A stretch of DNA of 64,000 nucleotides from Oreohelix idahoensis. Taxonomy: Eukaryota; Mollusca; Gastropoda; Stylommatophora; Oreohelicidae. Under the pieces are notes generated by a model. That model ran no database searches. It was given only the letters and a program-made list of their open reading frames with translations, and was not told the DNA's origin. The DNA is taken from positions 1,116,501-1,180,500 of the forward strand of contig JAMPIV010000581.1 in assembly GCA_024509875.1 (NCBI GenBank). The letters run 5' to 3'. Positions 1 to 11,950 of the stretch are shown here, one piece after another (position 1 is the first letter of the stretch; every line of letters starts with the position of its first letter). The translations under genes and the position numbers were made by a program.

Positions 1-2064
1 GAGTAGGCTAACAAACACAAACAAATCAAAACAAAACTAAAGAATGCGAAATAATAACGAAAACAATATTAAAACATGTCATCACAGCTAACATAAATAG
101 CAACAGAAGTCGCTTAGCAAATTCCAGTATTGGAAATTTGCAAACCTTACAGAAAACGCTCACAATAGACGACCTCTATGACGTGGCATAATCTAACGGA
201 GACACCACCCAACCGAGAACCCGCTGAAATATAAACATATAAATATACAAATAACATATAAACATAAAACATATAGAATGAGATGATACACAGAAGACTC
301 AGCAGAAGTATAAGGGCACAGTTTACATACAAACAGGCCACTTAACTTATAGGCTTCCAATCGTAGAACAGCAGAAAAAACGGATGTCAATCAACGTCCT
401 AAAGAGCGAAGCTCCAACGATGATGGCACATCTGAACTGCTTCCACTGCTAACACGATGGTACAAGAGCTTCTGACATACTGTGTGTTGAGTTGTTTCGG
501 CACTTGACCTTCTAATCCAAAAGTAAGTTGATGGAAATCGGTACTTGGCCTTCTTCAGAAAACAACCCGTTTCAACCGGCACTTGACCTTCTCAAAAAAC
601 GACAGCACTGGAACCTTGACAGCAGCAACTTGCTTGACTTGCGTAAAAGATAACAGCAGTCCGAGTTATCCGGCAACATGTAACAACGCCGGGTACTGTC
701 AAATTCTTGTTTCCGTCAAAAAATTGAAATTTGACTTTTACCGGGCAACGCCGAGTACTTTGAAAATTTTGAAGATGTTGACTGTATTGAAGAATGTTAA
801 TTTCTTGAAGGATGCTGATGAATTCTTGTTGAAAATGAAGTGGGTAAGGGACCCCGTGTTTGCTGGTACCAGAATCAAACCAGCTTATGGCCACCAAATG
901 ATGCGTGATGCCATATGATGATGGATGGCATCCGCATGTCTGGTTTTGTGTAGTGTGTAGATGTGTTCAGTCAAAACAATGTTCATGCAACAATAACAGG
1001 GCAATCCACATAGGACGTCAGTAAACTCACGACGTATAAAGTCAATGAGTCTTGAAACAGCCGTTGACGTTTTTCTTCATTATTTATTGTGGACGCCACA
1101 GTGACAAAATGGTTACGCAAATGTGTAGGCACATCAAACAGTCATTATCACAGCAACATTCAATACAGCAATAAACGGTAGACAGCATTACAATGATGAG
1201 TCAGATGCATGTTATATTTCAAAGTGCTGTAAATGTAGTCAGGTGAACAACTCCATCCTTTTCTATAACAGCCAGGAGATAACCAGATGTATGAGATCAG
1301 TTCACTCTCCTTAGTTTGACTTCAGCAAGACAGACACGTCTGCCGAAGTATAAATAATGTCCTCAAAAATATCCTCTAGATAATAAAGGTTTTCCAAACC
1401 TAGTTCATTTAACAAAGTAGCAAGTAATGGTCCTTGGTACCTGCATCAACCGATGCAGTACAATGCAGCGACATGTGAGCTAGGAAAACATCTCGTGACG
1501 ACGACTTTCGCAGACAGGCTATGAATCGAAATCGCTCACGACCCAAAATCAATAGAGTTAATGAAAGAGTCAATTTACCTTGCTTTCATGAAATACACAG
1601 AAATATCACGCCTCCCGACATGTGGCAAACACTAGAGGTATTATCTCGAATAAACGAAATATCCATTAAGAGGACTACACATCCCTGACAGAACAAAAAT
1701 AGCGGAGATCCCCTCTTCAACGAGGCATCTCTTTCGCCATTCCAAATCGCTCACTCCCACTAGTGGTGGGCGGAAACCGATCGACAAAGAAGCAAGACAA
1801 GTCATGCGCAGTCCAGCGCAAAACGACCACAGCTCAAACTTAACTGCATTCGATACCAACGCGAGAAGACAAATGCTTACCGAGAAAAGTGACTATAAAT
1901 TCCAAGCAGTTGTTGCCCTTGCGTTATAAAACAGATATTGAAATAAAACGATGTTGCGAGAATTTATCACGCAACACCGAGCAAAGTGGAATCAATTTGT
2001 TGTTGCCTTACAAGACGCCACCAGGCGGAATGGCCACTGACTGCTTTGACGGTCGGCGGCTAGG
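1..2064. other. no recognisable gene
   Basis: I see no conserved protein, RNA gene or transposon end here. The only structure is a degenerate direct repeat of about 39 bp built on CACTTGACCTTCT, with copies near 501, 541 and 580. Short open frames on both strands have no recognisable domains. The stretch is compatible with intronic or intergenic DNA. Confidence 0.5.
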
Positions 2065-2400
2065 TTAAAAAAGAAGAGAATAAGTCTCACAGCCGTATGT
2101 TGGTACTGGGAATATACATGCTCTGATCAGTTGTAACTTTGTTTCTTTGCTTGTTCCTTGCCATAGGTTTTTTATCTGTATTAGTTTATGTGAAGCAATT
2201 GCAAGTCTTCTTTTAATTTCTACAGCACAGTCACCAGAGCTGTTGATGATTGATCCTAAGTATTCGAATTCAGTAACACTTTCCAGTTCTTCGTTATCAA
2301 TTTCAATTTCTCGTTTTGTCTTTACTTTGTCTGTTGTCAATACTTTGGTCTTCTTGGTGTTTAGGTATACATTCTGGGAGTCGCTGTGTTTTTTTGGGTG
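2065..2400 (-). pseudogene. LINE reverse transcriptase, C-terminal fragment
   Basis: The minus frame encodes the thumb region that follows the RT palm in RTE-like non-LTR elements. Visible blocks are TKKTKVL, then EFEYLGSIINSSGD, KRRLAIA and YGCETY, the usual order in these LINEs. The palm with its FADD motif, the endonuclease and the 3' end are all absent, so this is a scrap truncated on both sides. It is one of several partial LINEs of this broad type in the window. The clade is not certain. Confidence 0.8.
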
Positions 2401-2770
2401 GACATAATTAATTGTTCAAGTCCTTCTGGCTTGGTCGATAGGAGGACTGTGTCCCTATATGTGTAGATATGTAATTAATAAACCCACTAATCGTTTGATC
2501 ATTATCTAGTTTGTAAATGTATCACTCGTGCTGTCGGTGTTAAATATTTACATACAGGTTGGGGTTTTTTCTGTTACGGGATCTAAGGGCAGAAGCTAAG
2601 GTCGTGGGGAAACAGAACTCTTTCCATAATAAACTAGAGAACACTGTCCTGTGGAAAGCATTCGCATTTTCTTCTTCTTGTCCCTATCTCGAATAGGTCT
2701 CTATTCTTTCTCAACGAGCCAATTTCTGGAGACGTTCTTCATAATATCTGATAGGCTATTTTCGGCGAAA
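2401..2770. other. no recognisable feature
   Basis: AT-rich sequence between the LINE scrap and the 38-bp tandem repeat. I see no domain, terminal repeat or RNA-like structure. Confidence 0.5.
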
Positions 2771-3045
2771 ACTACCGTTGTAGTTGGCCCAACACTCACC
2801 ACACGACAACTAATGTTGTAGTTGCCCCAACACTCACCACACTATAACTACCGTTGTAGTTGCCCCAACACTCACCACACGACAACTACCGTTGTAGTTG
2901 CCCCAACACTCACCACACGACAACTACCGTTGCAGTTGCACCAACACTCACCACACGACAACTACCGTTGTAGTTGCCCCAACACTCACCATACGACAAC
3001 TAATGTTGTAGTTGCCCCAAAACTCACCACACGACAACTACCGTT
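2771..3045. repeat. 38-bp tandem repeat, about 7.2 copies
   Basis: The unit begins ACTACCGTTGTAGTTGCCCC and ends CACCACACGACA. Copies start every 38 bp from 2771 to 3037. Substitutions are few, for example CCGTT to ATGTT in the second and seventh copies. Across each unit junction CAACTAC and GTAGTTG form a 7-bp stem around a CGTT loop, so every unit can fold as a small hairpin. Confidence 0.95.
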
Positions 3046-3132
3046 AGACATACTAACATGAGATTTCGCCTCGCGTAATAGCGGGCGTACGCAAAAAAAA
3101 CAAACAACTGTTATGGCGTCAAGTATATAATA

Positions 3133-4123
3133 CGAAGGAAGGTCAAAAAGTAATGCCTCCTATTTTTTATGTATGTAAATACTGCATCGGTGTGCTATTT
3201 GTAAATTTAGCAGGATTCCTTAAACACTCTTCTGCATTGTTTAGCATTACCAACCTGTTTCAGTAACAGGTGGCACCACTGTAACAGTTTAAAAATGGCT
3301 GCCAAAGACGTTCGGTTAAAACAACGTTATGTCATAGAAAGTCGACAGACAGACATAAAGAAACAAGGAAAACCATAGTCATCAACCTCCTGCACCGTTA
3401 CGAAACTAAAGGAGAAGAGTTTTTATCGAATATTGTCACAGGTGATGAGACTTGGGTTCATTTTGTTGAACCAGAATCCAAGAGGCAGTCAATGGAATGG
3501 CATCACACAACATCGCCGACAAGAAAGAAGTTCAAAAGTTCACCATCTGTAGGGAAAGTTATGGCCTCCGTGTTTTGGGATGAGAAGGGTGTGATTCTTC
3601 TCGGAACAGGGAAACACGGTAAATGCAGACCGTTACATTGAAACTTTGAAGAAGCTTAGAGGTCGTCTTCGGCGACTTTACCCATTAAAAGATCAGAGAA
3701 CTGCACTACTGTTGCACGATATGCCACGCCACACACCGCTAAACGCACCATTGATGCGATTGCAGAACTTGGCTGGACATCATTACCACATCCCCCTTAC
3801 AGTCCCGATCTTGCACCGTCTGACTTCCATCTGTTTGGACCACTGAAAGAAGATCTTCGCGGACATCACTTTGAGGACACCGAGACCCTTAAACGCGCCG
3901 CACGCCAGTGGTTTAGGAAAAAGGACACAAATTTTTACCGTGCGGGGGATACATGCCCTTGTGAGAAGATGGACACAAACTGTAACAAATAACGGAGACT
4001 ACATTGAGAAATAAATTTTTGAAGTTCAGACTTGGGGCTACATTTCAATGTGAATTTTATCTGTTTTCTTGCCTATTGAATGAAATTAAAAATTACGAGG
4101 CATTACTTTTTGACCGTCCCTCG
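3133..4123 (+). mobile_element. mariner-like DNA transposon, defective
   Basis: Terminal inverted repeats of about 28 bp (GGTCAAAAAGTAATGCCTC core at the left, its complement at the right) are bounded by TA at 3131-3132 and 4124-4125, the standard target duplication of Tc1/mariner elements. The element is 991 bp, shorter than the usual 1.3 kb, and encloses a broken transposase on the plus strand. The TIRs differ at a few positions near the outer ends. Confidence 0.93.
3295..4014 (+). pseudogene. mariner transposase, internally deleted
   Basis: The cut-and-paste transposase would bind the TIRs and use a D,D34D active site. It begins MAAKDVRLKQRYVI and soon jumps to the end of the linker, losing most of the paired helix-turn-helix region. 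The first catalytic Asp is in GDETWVHFVEPESKRQS, the second in ALLLHD and the third in PDLAPSDFHLFGPLKE. These lie in different frames because of indels after about 3610. The C-terminus ends in a YIEK motif at 4003-4014. A functional enzyme is impossible. Confidence 0.88.
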
Positions 4124-4462
4124 TATAAAAGATTTATGTAAAACAATTTTATTATGGTGTATTTATTTGACGTTGACAACATTCGTAATCATTTTCCTTT
4201 CCGCTCCGTACTAACCATGATGCAACTGGTCCTCTTGTATGACGCCTACACATTCTTTTGTAGCACAGGTTCCTGTAACACGTCCTTTAACATGGCGAGA
4301 TTCCCAGCACAACCCATATTTATAATCCACCGTATGACGTGCCTGCGAGGGTTGTACTTTTATTCTGTCTATGTCCCGGGAACTATACGTGGCAACATTA
4401 TTATTCGCACCATACTAATAACCTTACATATACATGTACAACGACAGAGAAAAACATACATA

Positions 4463-5412
4463 CAAGGGGATTGACATAAGTCTTGGGCCTGACCATGAAG
4501 GAGTCACAGGAGGAAGATGAAACTTGGCACATTTAAAGTTCATCATATTTGCACTGAATGTGTAAAGTACGCGTTTATTTCTTCAATGAGTTTTCCCGCT
4601 ACGGTGCACGGCGCAATGTACAATATTGACTGGATCTGCTGCTCCAAAGATTTGACAAAACAATGGAAAAGAAGGAGGCCAGAGCTGTGATAACATTTCT
4701 GATGTTTCAGGGAAAAACTCCTACAGAAATACACAAGGAGAAGGAACCATGGTGACAGTAGATGAGACTTGGGTACACCATTATGACCCCGAATCCAAAA
4801 TTGCCAGCATGCAATGGAAAACCCCGGGCTCCCCAACACCTGTCAAGCCGAGGGCGCAGAAATCTGCAGGAAAAGTGATGCTGACTGTTTTTGGGGACGG
4901 CAAAGGTGTCCTTTTGAAAGATTATCTGCCTCGTGGCAACACAGTTAATGGACTGTACTATGCAGATCTTCTCATAAAACTAAGAAAGGTTGTGACCAGG
5001 AAACGAGGGATAACGGGCACTCAAAATCTTCCTTTGCTTCAAGACAACGCCCTCTCACAAAGCACGGCTTGTGCAGCTAGCATCCAACGATTTGAATATT
5101 GAAATTCTTCCACACCCACCATATTCTCCAGATTTGGCTCATCAGACTTTTTTCTATTCCCAAATCTTAAAAAACAGCTACAAGGAAATCATTTTGACAG
5201 CGATGAAGAGGTTATACTGGCATGTGATGACTGGTTTAGTTAGAAAAATAGGGTGTTCTACTCCCAAGGTCTTTTCAAGGTCAAGCAGAGATGGCAGAAG
5301 TGTGTCTATTCAGACGGTGGCTATATTGAAAAGGAATAAACACTATACCAAATTTCAGCTCTCTGTGACATGTCCTTCATGGTCAGGCCCAAGACTTATG
5401 TCAATCCCCTTG
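4463..5412 (+). mobile_element. second mariner-like transposon, defective
   Basis: Long, essentially perfect inverted repeats begin CAAGGGGATTGACATAAG at 4463 and end with the complement at 5412. They extend about 40 bp through CATGAAGGA and are flanked by TA at 4461-4462 and 5413-5414. Length is 950 bp. The TIR is unrelated to that of the mariner 340 bp to the left, so these are different families inserted close together. Confidence 0.95.
4663..5339 (+). pseudogene. mariner transposase, internally deleted and frameshifted
   Basis: The frame starts MEKKEARAVITFLMFQGKTP, the first helix-turn-helix. It is cut after about 25 residues and resumes, out of frame, at the first catalytic motif VDETWVHHYDPESK (Gly to Val before DET). 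The second Asp is in LLQDNA. The third region reads SPDLA, but SDFFLFPNLKK is found only in a shifted frame. A third segment encodes KQRWQKC and ends GGYIEKE plus TAA at 5337-5339. At least three frame disruptions plus the deletion make it inactive. Confidence 0.88.
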
Positions 5413-5474
5413 TATATCCAATGATTAAAAACGAGAAAACAGACAGGGACATAAAAGTGACAAATCGATTGGCC

Positions 5475-5534
5475 TGACTGAATGACTAACCGAAGGACTG
5501 ACTGAATGACTAACCGAAGGACTGACTGAATGAC
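5475..5534. repeat. 24-bp tandem repeat, about 2.5 copies
   Basis: The unit CTGACTGAATGACTAACCGAAGGA repeats in register just outside the right end of the second mariner element. It is too short to suggest a function. Confidence 0.8.
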
Positions 5535-5713
5535 CAAAGAGGAACAGATATTTCACAATTAAACAAAACACAAACAAAAGTCAATGTATTGTTTTGATTT
5601 TTATTCTACTTCATATAAACAGTTTCGTTTTTCAGTTGAAGTTCCTGTTAAAACTATATACAGTTACTATATTCGTTTATATCATAATAGGAACTAATTC
5701 CGCGGGCTGGACG

Positions 5714-6467
5714 ATAAGGACAAATGTAAGCGTTAAATGTCAGATACACTGCTACTTACAGAATTTCTAAAATAAGGACAAATGTAAGCGTTAAATGTCA
5801 GATACACTGCTACTTACAGAAGTTGTAAAAAAAGGACAAATGTAAGCGTTAAATGTCAGATACACTGCTACTTACAGAAGTTCTAAAATAAGGACAAATG
5901 GAAGCGTTAAATGTCAGATACACTGCTACTTACAGAAGTTCTAAAATAAGGACAAATGTAAGCGTTAAATGTCAGATACACTGCTACTTACAGAAGTTCT
6001 AAAATAAGGACAAATGTAAGCGTTAAATGTCAGATACACTGCTACTTACAGAATTTCTAAAATAAGGACAAATGTAAGCGTTAAATGTCAGATACACTGC
6101 TACTTACAGAAGTTCTCAAATAAGGACAAATGTAAGCGTTAAATGTCAGATACACTGCTACTTACGGAAGTTCTAAAATAAGGACAAATGGAAGCGTTAA
6201 ATGTCAGATACACTGCTACTTACAGAAGTTCTAAAATAAGGACAAATGTAAGCGTTAAATGTCAGATACACTGCTACTTACAGAAGTTCTAAAATAAGGA
6301 CAAATGGAAGCGATAATTGTCAGATACACTGCTACTTACAGAAGTTCTAAAATAAGGACAAATGTAAGCGTTAAATGTCAGATACACTGCTACTTACAGA
6401 AGTTCTAAAATAAGGACAAATGTAAGCGTTAAATGTCAGATACACTGCTACTTACAGAAGTTATAAA
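5714..6467. repeat. 58-bp tandem repeat, 13 copies
   Basis: Thirteen head-to-tail copies of a 58-bp unit beginning ATAAGGACAAATGTAAGCG have almost constant length. Variant positions recur: the T-to-G change in AAATGGAAG marks units 4, 9 and 11, and AATTTCT replaces AGTTCT in units 1 and 6. The shared five-unit spacing (1 and 6, 4 and 9) suggests a 290-bp block duplication. No ORF runs through it because each unit has stops. Confidence 0.95.
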
Positions 6468-6699
6468 ATCTTTTTTACACTTATACATTTCGGCTGCTTC
6501 ATAATTGTCTTCGAACTTGGTCTGAACACTTCTCTGCATGCAGATAAGTAACAACAAGCACATGGTTACCACGGGAAACAGCAGAGGTAGGATAATGTAC
6601 TTCATGTGTTTATCCTTGTCTGGACCTGTCCAATATGGTATAAGCTATCCATATATAAGCATAAAGTTTAATAGACAGACTTACTATCAAACAGTCAGA

Positions 6700-6765
6700 C
6701 AGACAGGTAGGTAGGTAGGTAGGTAGATAGGTAGATAGATACAGACATACAGACATATGAAATTA
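6700..6765. repeat. AGGT/AGAT/CAGACAT microsatellite
   Basis: Runs of AGGT, AGAT and CAGACAT abut the 3' end of the LINE fragment that follows. They are read as that element's tetranucleotide tail. Confidence 0.75.
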
Positions 6766-6769
6766 CTTT

Positions 6770-7066
6770 GAGCGAACTTTATTTTCAAAGGGTTTAGAAT
6801 TAGGCACGCAGGCCCGTCTAACATTCTACCCTTCCTTTCTCTCGTCTTCCATTCTGAATCCATTTATTCTCACATGTATCTTAAATATTGCTTAAATAAT
6901 AAAATAACAAAATAAAATAAAATCCCAACACTGTAACAGCACAATAACAGTTACATACATTTACGGTACCTTATCTTAATTAATATTGAACAGGGTAAAA
7001 CTATCTTTAAAACCTACATATGATGTTATATAATTATTTAGGAACATAGCTAAATTGACAGATTGA
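6770..7066 (-). mobile_element. LINE 3' UTR fragment
   Basis: About 70 bp from 6777 match, with around ten differences, the 3' end of LINE copy 1 at 7138. Both share GCAGGCCCGTCTAACATTCT and, read on the minus strand, end in an AATAAAGTTCG-type terminus followed by a tetranucleotide tail. This is a 5'-truncated insertion of the same family in the same orientation, with no coding sequence left. Confidence 0.75.
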
Positions 7067-7106
7067 GAAGATAGCCAGAGAAATAGACAGATAGACAGAT
7101 AGATAG

Positions 7107-7137
7107 AACGAACGAACGAACGAACGAACGAACGAAC
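7107..7137. repeat. GAAC microsatellite, LINE tail
   Basis: Seven to eight copies of GAAC, preceded by GATA/GACA runs, lie exactly at the 3' end of LINE copy 1. On the element's strand this is (TTCG)n after AATAAAG, so it is best explained as the element's simple-repeat tail rather than an independent microsatellite. Confidence 0.8.
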
Positions 7138-9853
7138 TTTATTTTCGAAGGGTAAAGAATTGGGCGCGCAGGCCCGTCTAACATTCTGCCCTTCCACTCT
7201 CATTAATCTTGCATACTATATCCTTTCATTCCCACATGATGCTTTAAGCATTAATTTAAAGGCATGCAACATTATAAAGTTACCATAACAGCATTCATTT
7301 ACAGTATGCAAGCATAATAATAAAAGAATGAGTAGGGTTTTTTTTTTGAAACAAACAAGCTAGTAAATGGGGGAAAAAAGTAATAATAAAATAAAATAAA
7401 TAAAACAATAAATAAAAATAAATAAATTCTGTATACCGACACTCACTCATGCGGTCAATCCGTCTACAATTAATCTGTATTTTTGGTATGCGGGTACATT
7501 CTCACGACTCACATTTCTAAAGTACAGTATTATGTGGGTACATTCACACATACATTACATTATATAATAATATTTTAAAGTGAATATAATAATGATATTA
7601 CATGGATATAAAACAAATTATTCACACGCAAAAATGAGCGGAAGAGGAAAAGAAATGTTGACCTATGGATGAGATGTTGACAGGCAAATACTGTTTCTAT
7701 GGGGGTAGATAATCAGTGTTGAGGAAGTGTTTGAAAAGTGCTTTGTTAAAAGAATATTGTGTAGGTAGGCTTTTTAGGTGGTGTGGAAGGCTGTTCCATA
7801 AGTAGGCACCAGAGTAGGCTAGACTCTTTTTGAACAGGTCGATCCTAGGTTTGGGCAGACGTAACTGATGTAATCGTTGTCCCTCCCTTCTACTGGTTTG
7901 AAACAATGATCTTAGGTACGGCGGGGCATTGTTAGATAGAATTGTGTGAGTCAGCTTGGCTTTGTTGTAGAGAAGACGTTTTTTTTTTTAGCGACAGTAT
8001 TTTGGGTTCTTTTCCTGTCCTTGTGTGTGGTGTCGTGCGATTATCGGTGATCAGACGCACTGCTCTCTTTTGCAGGAAGTGCAGTCTCTTCGAGGTGGAA
8101 GCAGGGCAACAATCCCATAGTGTAGAGCAGTAATCTAGATGTGTCTGTATATGTGAGGTGTAGAACAATAGTCTAGTGTCTGCGTCTAAGAAGTGTTTTA
8201 TTTTGGCTAGCTGGTACGTCTTTTGTGCTATGTGTTTGGTTAAATTCCATACATGGGAGTTCCACGTTAAGTGCTGGTCAATCGTGATCCCCAGAACTTT
8301 GTGTTCTGTTACATGTTCAATTTGTATTGATTCCGCGTGTAGCTGTAGCGATCTTTTGGTGCAGCTTAGGAGTTTCTGTCTGGTGGTAATCAACATAGAT
8401 TTCGTTTTTGTTGTGTTTACTGGCATACGATTCATATTACTCCATTTTGTTAGATTGTCTACATCGCTTTGAAGAGTCATTTCAAGTGCCACGCAGTCAT
8501 TGTCACTAGTGTAGATAGTACAATCATCTGCAAAGAGGTCACAAGTTGAATATTTTAGATGTAGTGGCAGGTCGTTGATGAACATTGCGAAGAGTAGGGG
8601 CCCAAGAATAGAGCCCTGTGGTACTCCTGTAACTACCTTCGAGAAATATGATGCCGAGTTGTTGTGAAGCACTAACTGTTGTCGATCTGCCAGGAATGAT
8701 TTGATGATGTTTAGTGGATTAGAGCCTATTCTGAGGGTTTCCAACTTTTGAACCAAGATAGTGTGGTCAATCATGTCAAATGCTTTCTTGAAGTCGACAA
8801 AAACAGCACCACATAATTTTCCATCATTTATGTTCGACAGCCAGTTGTCTGCCATTTTGGTGAGCGCTGTGTGACAGGAATGTTTGGGTCTGAAACCTGA
8901 CTGGCTATCAATGAGCAGTTTGTTTGTTGTTCAGTGTTGAAATGTGGTGTTGTAAATGTGTTTCTTTAGTGGTTTTGAAAGAGATGATAGAAGGGATATT
9001 GGTCTGTAGCGGTTGGGATCGTTATGTGAGCCAGATTTATAGAGGGGGTACACTTTGGCAGATTTAAATGCTGTGGGGAAGTAGTTGTGTGCAATACATT
9101 GGTTGTACACATAGGTTAAGGAGTCGCAAATGATGGGCGCAGCGTAACGTAGAATCTTATTGCTGATACCATCAAGCCCAGATGAATTGTTGTTTTTTAA
9201 TGCCAAGATATATTTGAGAACTTCATGTACTGTTAGAAAAGGAATATGTCTTAGATCTGTTGTGGTGTGTTCAGTGTTACAGAAGGCTGTCAATTTACTA
9301 ATATCGCAGTCCATTGGCTTTAGTGTCGACTTGAGAAGGCTAATTTCTGCTTTGAAGTGGTTGCTAAAATGAGTTGCCGTGAGGGAGCAGCTTTTTGGTA
9401 AAGAGTTTACTGACTTTGATTTGTGTGTTAGTGTTCTAATGGCTGCCCAGACTTCTTTGCTGTTTGCTTTGTCTTGAATCATCTTTCTGAAATGTAGTTT
9501 CTTTTCCTGACGAATGAGATATTGTACTTTGTTTCTAAGCATCCGATACCTGCTGAAATCTTTGAGCTTATGTGCTTTGTCCCGCTCTCTCATTGTTGAT
9601 AGTATTTCGTTGGTTATCCATGGGGTCTTTCTGATGTTTTTGACCCGAACCTGCTTTATAGGAACATGTTTGTCGAATACGTTGTTGAAAGTTTGTGTCC
9701 AGTATGTTATGGCTTCTTCTGGATGCGGAAGTTGGTACACGTATGAGAGAGGGGATATTTGTAGGTCTTGTAGGAATAATTGAATGTTAAAGTTTTTGAA
9801 ATTCCTGTAATGGACTGTGATGTGTTCCGTTTTAGGTAGATTTTGTTTTAGAT
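7138..9853 (-). mobile_element. CR1/Jockey-type LINE, copy 1, 5'-truncated
   Basis: A minus-strand non-LTR retrotransposon containing the end of the endonuclease-RT linker, the whole RT, a C-terminal domain and about 560 bp of 3' UTR ending at a GAAC tail. The 5' truncation falls directly on a GATA array at 9854. The protein aligns residue by residue with the ORF2 at 45432-47594 and the fragment at 40841-41285, so all three belong to one family. The endonuclease and ORF1 are missing. Confidence 0.9.
7697..9850 (-). pseudogene. LINE ORF2 (RT part), one stop and one frameshift
   Basis: The enzyme would reverse-transcribe LINE RNA at a nicked target. Reading from 9850, the linker includes PLKKHIYN and then a TGA at 8933-8931, where the sister copy has a sense codon. 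The same frame continues through SQSGFRPKHS, FVDFKKAFDMIDH, GVPQGSILGPLLF and the catalytic LFADDCTIYTSD. A one-base change in a poly-A run (plus strand 7981-7990) shifts the frame before the end, which resumes as NNAPPYLRSL and stops after NTDYLPP. Only two lesions separate it from an open frame, so it is fairly young. Confidence 0.9.
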
Positions 9854-10250
<397 letters not shown>

Positions 10251-11815
10251 TTTTTGTCTCTATTAACACCAGCTCATTTGATGTACCACACCTGTTTCAA
10301 TCGTATGTATCTGGTACGGTTGGGCTGCTGACTACGTGTAAAAATATTTCCAAGGGGGAAAGGTGGAGTAAGATGAAAACTGGACAAGCTACTTGCAAGT
10401 TATCATCAATTCTTGGCAGTAAGCTCGGAGATTTGCTCATTGACAAAGCAGAGATGGAAATTAATCAACTTTTAAATTGGGATACATTAACACCGAGCAC
10501 TGGCTGGGTTTTTATATAACTCTTTCAATTTATTTACTGTTAATGATTGGGCTGCAAGCCTTCATTAATTACAAACCCTGCCTTACATTCAGAAGTTCAT
10601 TTACATTAGTGTATTGGTCTGGTGTTAGTGGGAAGTGGACACGGTGTAATTTTACACAACGACATTCTCACTATTTCACTACACTATCACATTTAAAATT
10701 ACTGTCCATCAATGCAACAGAACAGATAAAAACAGGAGAAATGGCCAACCTGGAAGTCACATCAAAGGTGGAGTGCATTCATTTGTTATGGCAGGTGGAA
10801 GAGAAAGCAAAACCAACAGAATAGTGACACTTTTAAGTCATAACTAAAACTGAATTCCCGACCCCCACCCCCAAACGTCTCCTTTCACCTAGAGTGTAAA
10901 GGCTGTGAAAGAACTAAAACAAATGTCTGACAGTGAAACTTGTATAAGGATCACATTACACAATGTTATAATGTTCTGTACAAAGTTTACAACATTTATT
11001 TGCTCCTCTTCTTCTTTCTGAGTTTAATTAACCAGTTGCTAATACATTATGTCATCTGCCTGTCTCTATAACATGTCTAGAGGACTATAGCTAACTATGA
11101 CTGTCAGCGTTTACCTTAACTGACCACTGAATGTGGGTTGCCACATTTTGATTGCACCCTTCTATGCAACAATACCTCTGTAACGTCTAACTTTGTTTAC
11201 TCTCCGTCTTTTGTATTTCAGTCCTTCATTGATCCTTACTTTTGATCTCCCCACAGAACAGAGGCCTTCTATAGACTTGTACAACGTCATCTTGTCACGT
11301 GCTGTCAGCTATTTACTTGTCTTCCTTATCATTTTTATTTCAATCTCCATGTGTTTTATAGTCTCCCTTGTGCTTTGTTTACTCTGGAGATTCCAGGACA
11401 AAGTCTGCCATGTAGTGCTATTAACAGGTTTCCTAAATGCGTGTTTTAACCATGAACAATGTCTTTATCTCATCTCTTGTTCAACTGCCGCAAGCACGTA
11501 GTCATGGGTCTCATGCGCATGAAGCTAATCCATTCTTTATGAATTTGTCACCATTTTTGAGCATACAATCTGACGTTCGATATCGTTATTCTTTCATTGA
11601 ATAAGTATTATGTTCGGTACTCAGTTGTTGTCCGTAAAAAATATGGGAATACATTGCGTGTTTTTCCAACGAACGCGGATCAGTTAGTTAAAAACATGTT
11701 TTCTGGCCTGACTCGTTTTGCTCAGTCATGATAGGTAATTTCCTGCACGCCAAACGCGTTCACTAACTTCTTATTATGGGCACAAATGACACATGAATTA
11801 GTAAATCGTGATTAC
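10251..11815. other. no recognisable gene; intron-like
   Basis: I found no domain or terminal repeat. Open frames at 10477-10824 and 11193-11501 are short, unsupported by motifs and of AT-rich composition. The stretch lies immediately downstream, on the minus strand, of the EGF exon at 11816-11950, so it is probably intron. Confidence 0.5.
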
Positions 11816-11950
11816 CGACATTACACCGAGGTCCTTCATATTTGCCTGTACAAACTTCACAGTTTCCAGTCTGTGGATCACATGTTTCATTTAGGCAGTA
11901 TTGAGAGCACGCAGTGTAACACAACTTTCCGTAATATCCGCTAGGACAAT
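11816..11950 (-). CDS. EGF-like exon of a MEGF/SREC-like receptor
   Basis: A 135-bp minus-strand exon with an acceptor (pyrimidine-rich tract ending CCAG at 11954-11951) and a donor GTAATC (from 11815). It enters and leaves in phase 1 and adds exactly 45 codons. It encodes an EGF/laminin-type repeat: DCPSGYYGKLC, CSQYC, CDPQTGNCEVC, then YEGPRC, with the cysteine spacing of MEGF10/11 and class F scavenger receptor repeats. Such domains bind extracellular ligands or apoptotic-cell surfaces. The phase-1 symmetric exon is typical of these modular receptors. The gene continues in both directions on the minus strand; which family member cannot be said. Confidence 0.85.

Noticed and set aside
583..918. 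111-codon plus-strand ORF as a gene
   Set aside because: No recognisable motif and overlapped by an equally long ORF on the other strand.
10477..11501. Two plus-strand ORFs as host exons
   Set aside because: No domain, no matching splice sites, and composition like the surrounding intron.
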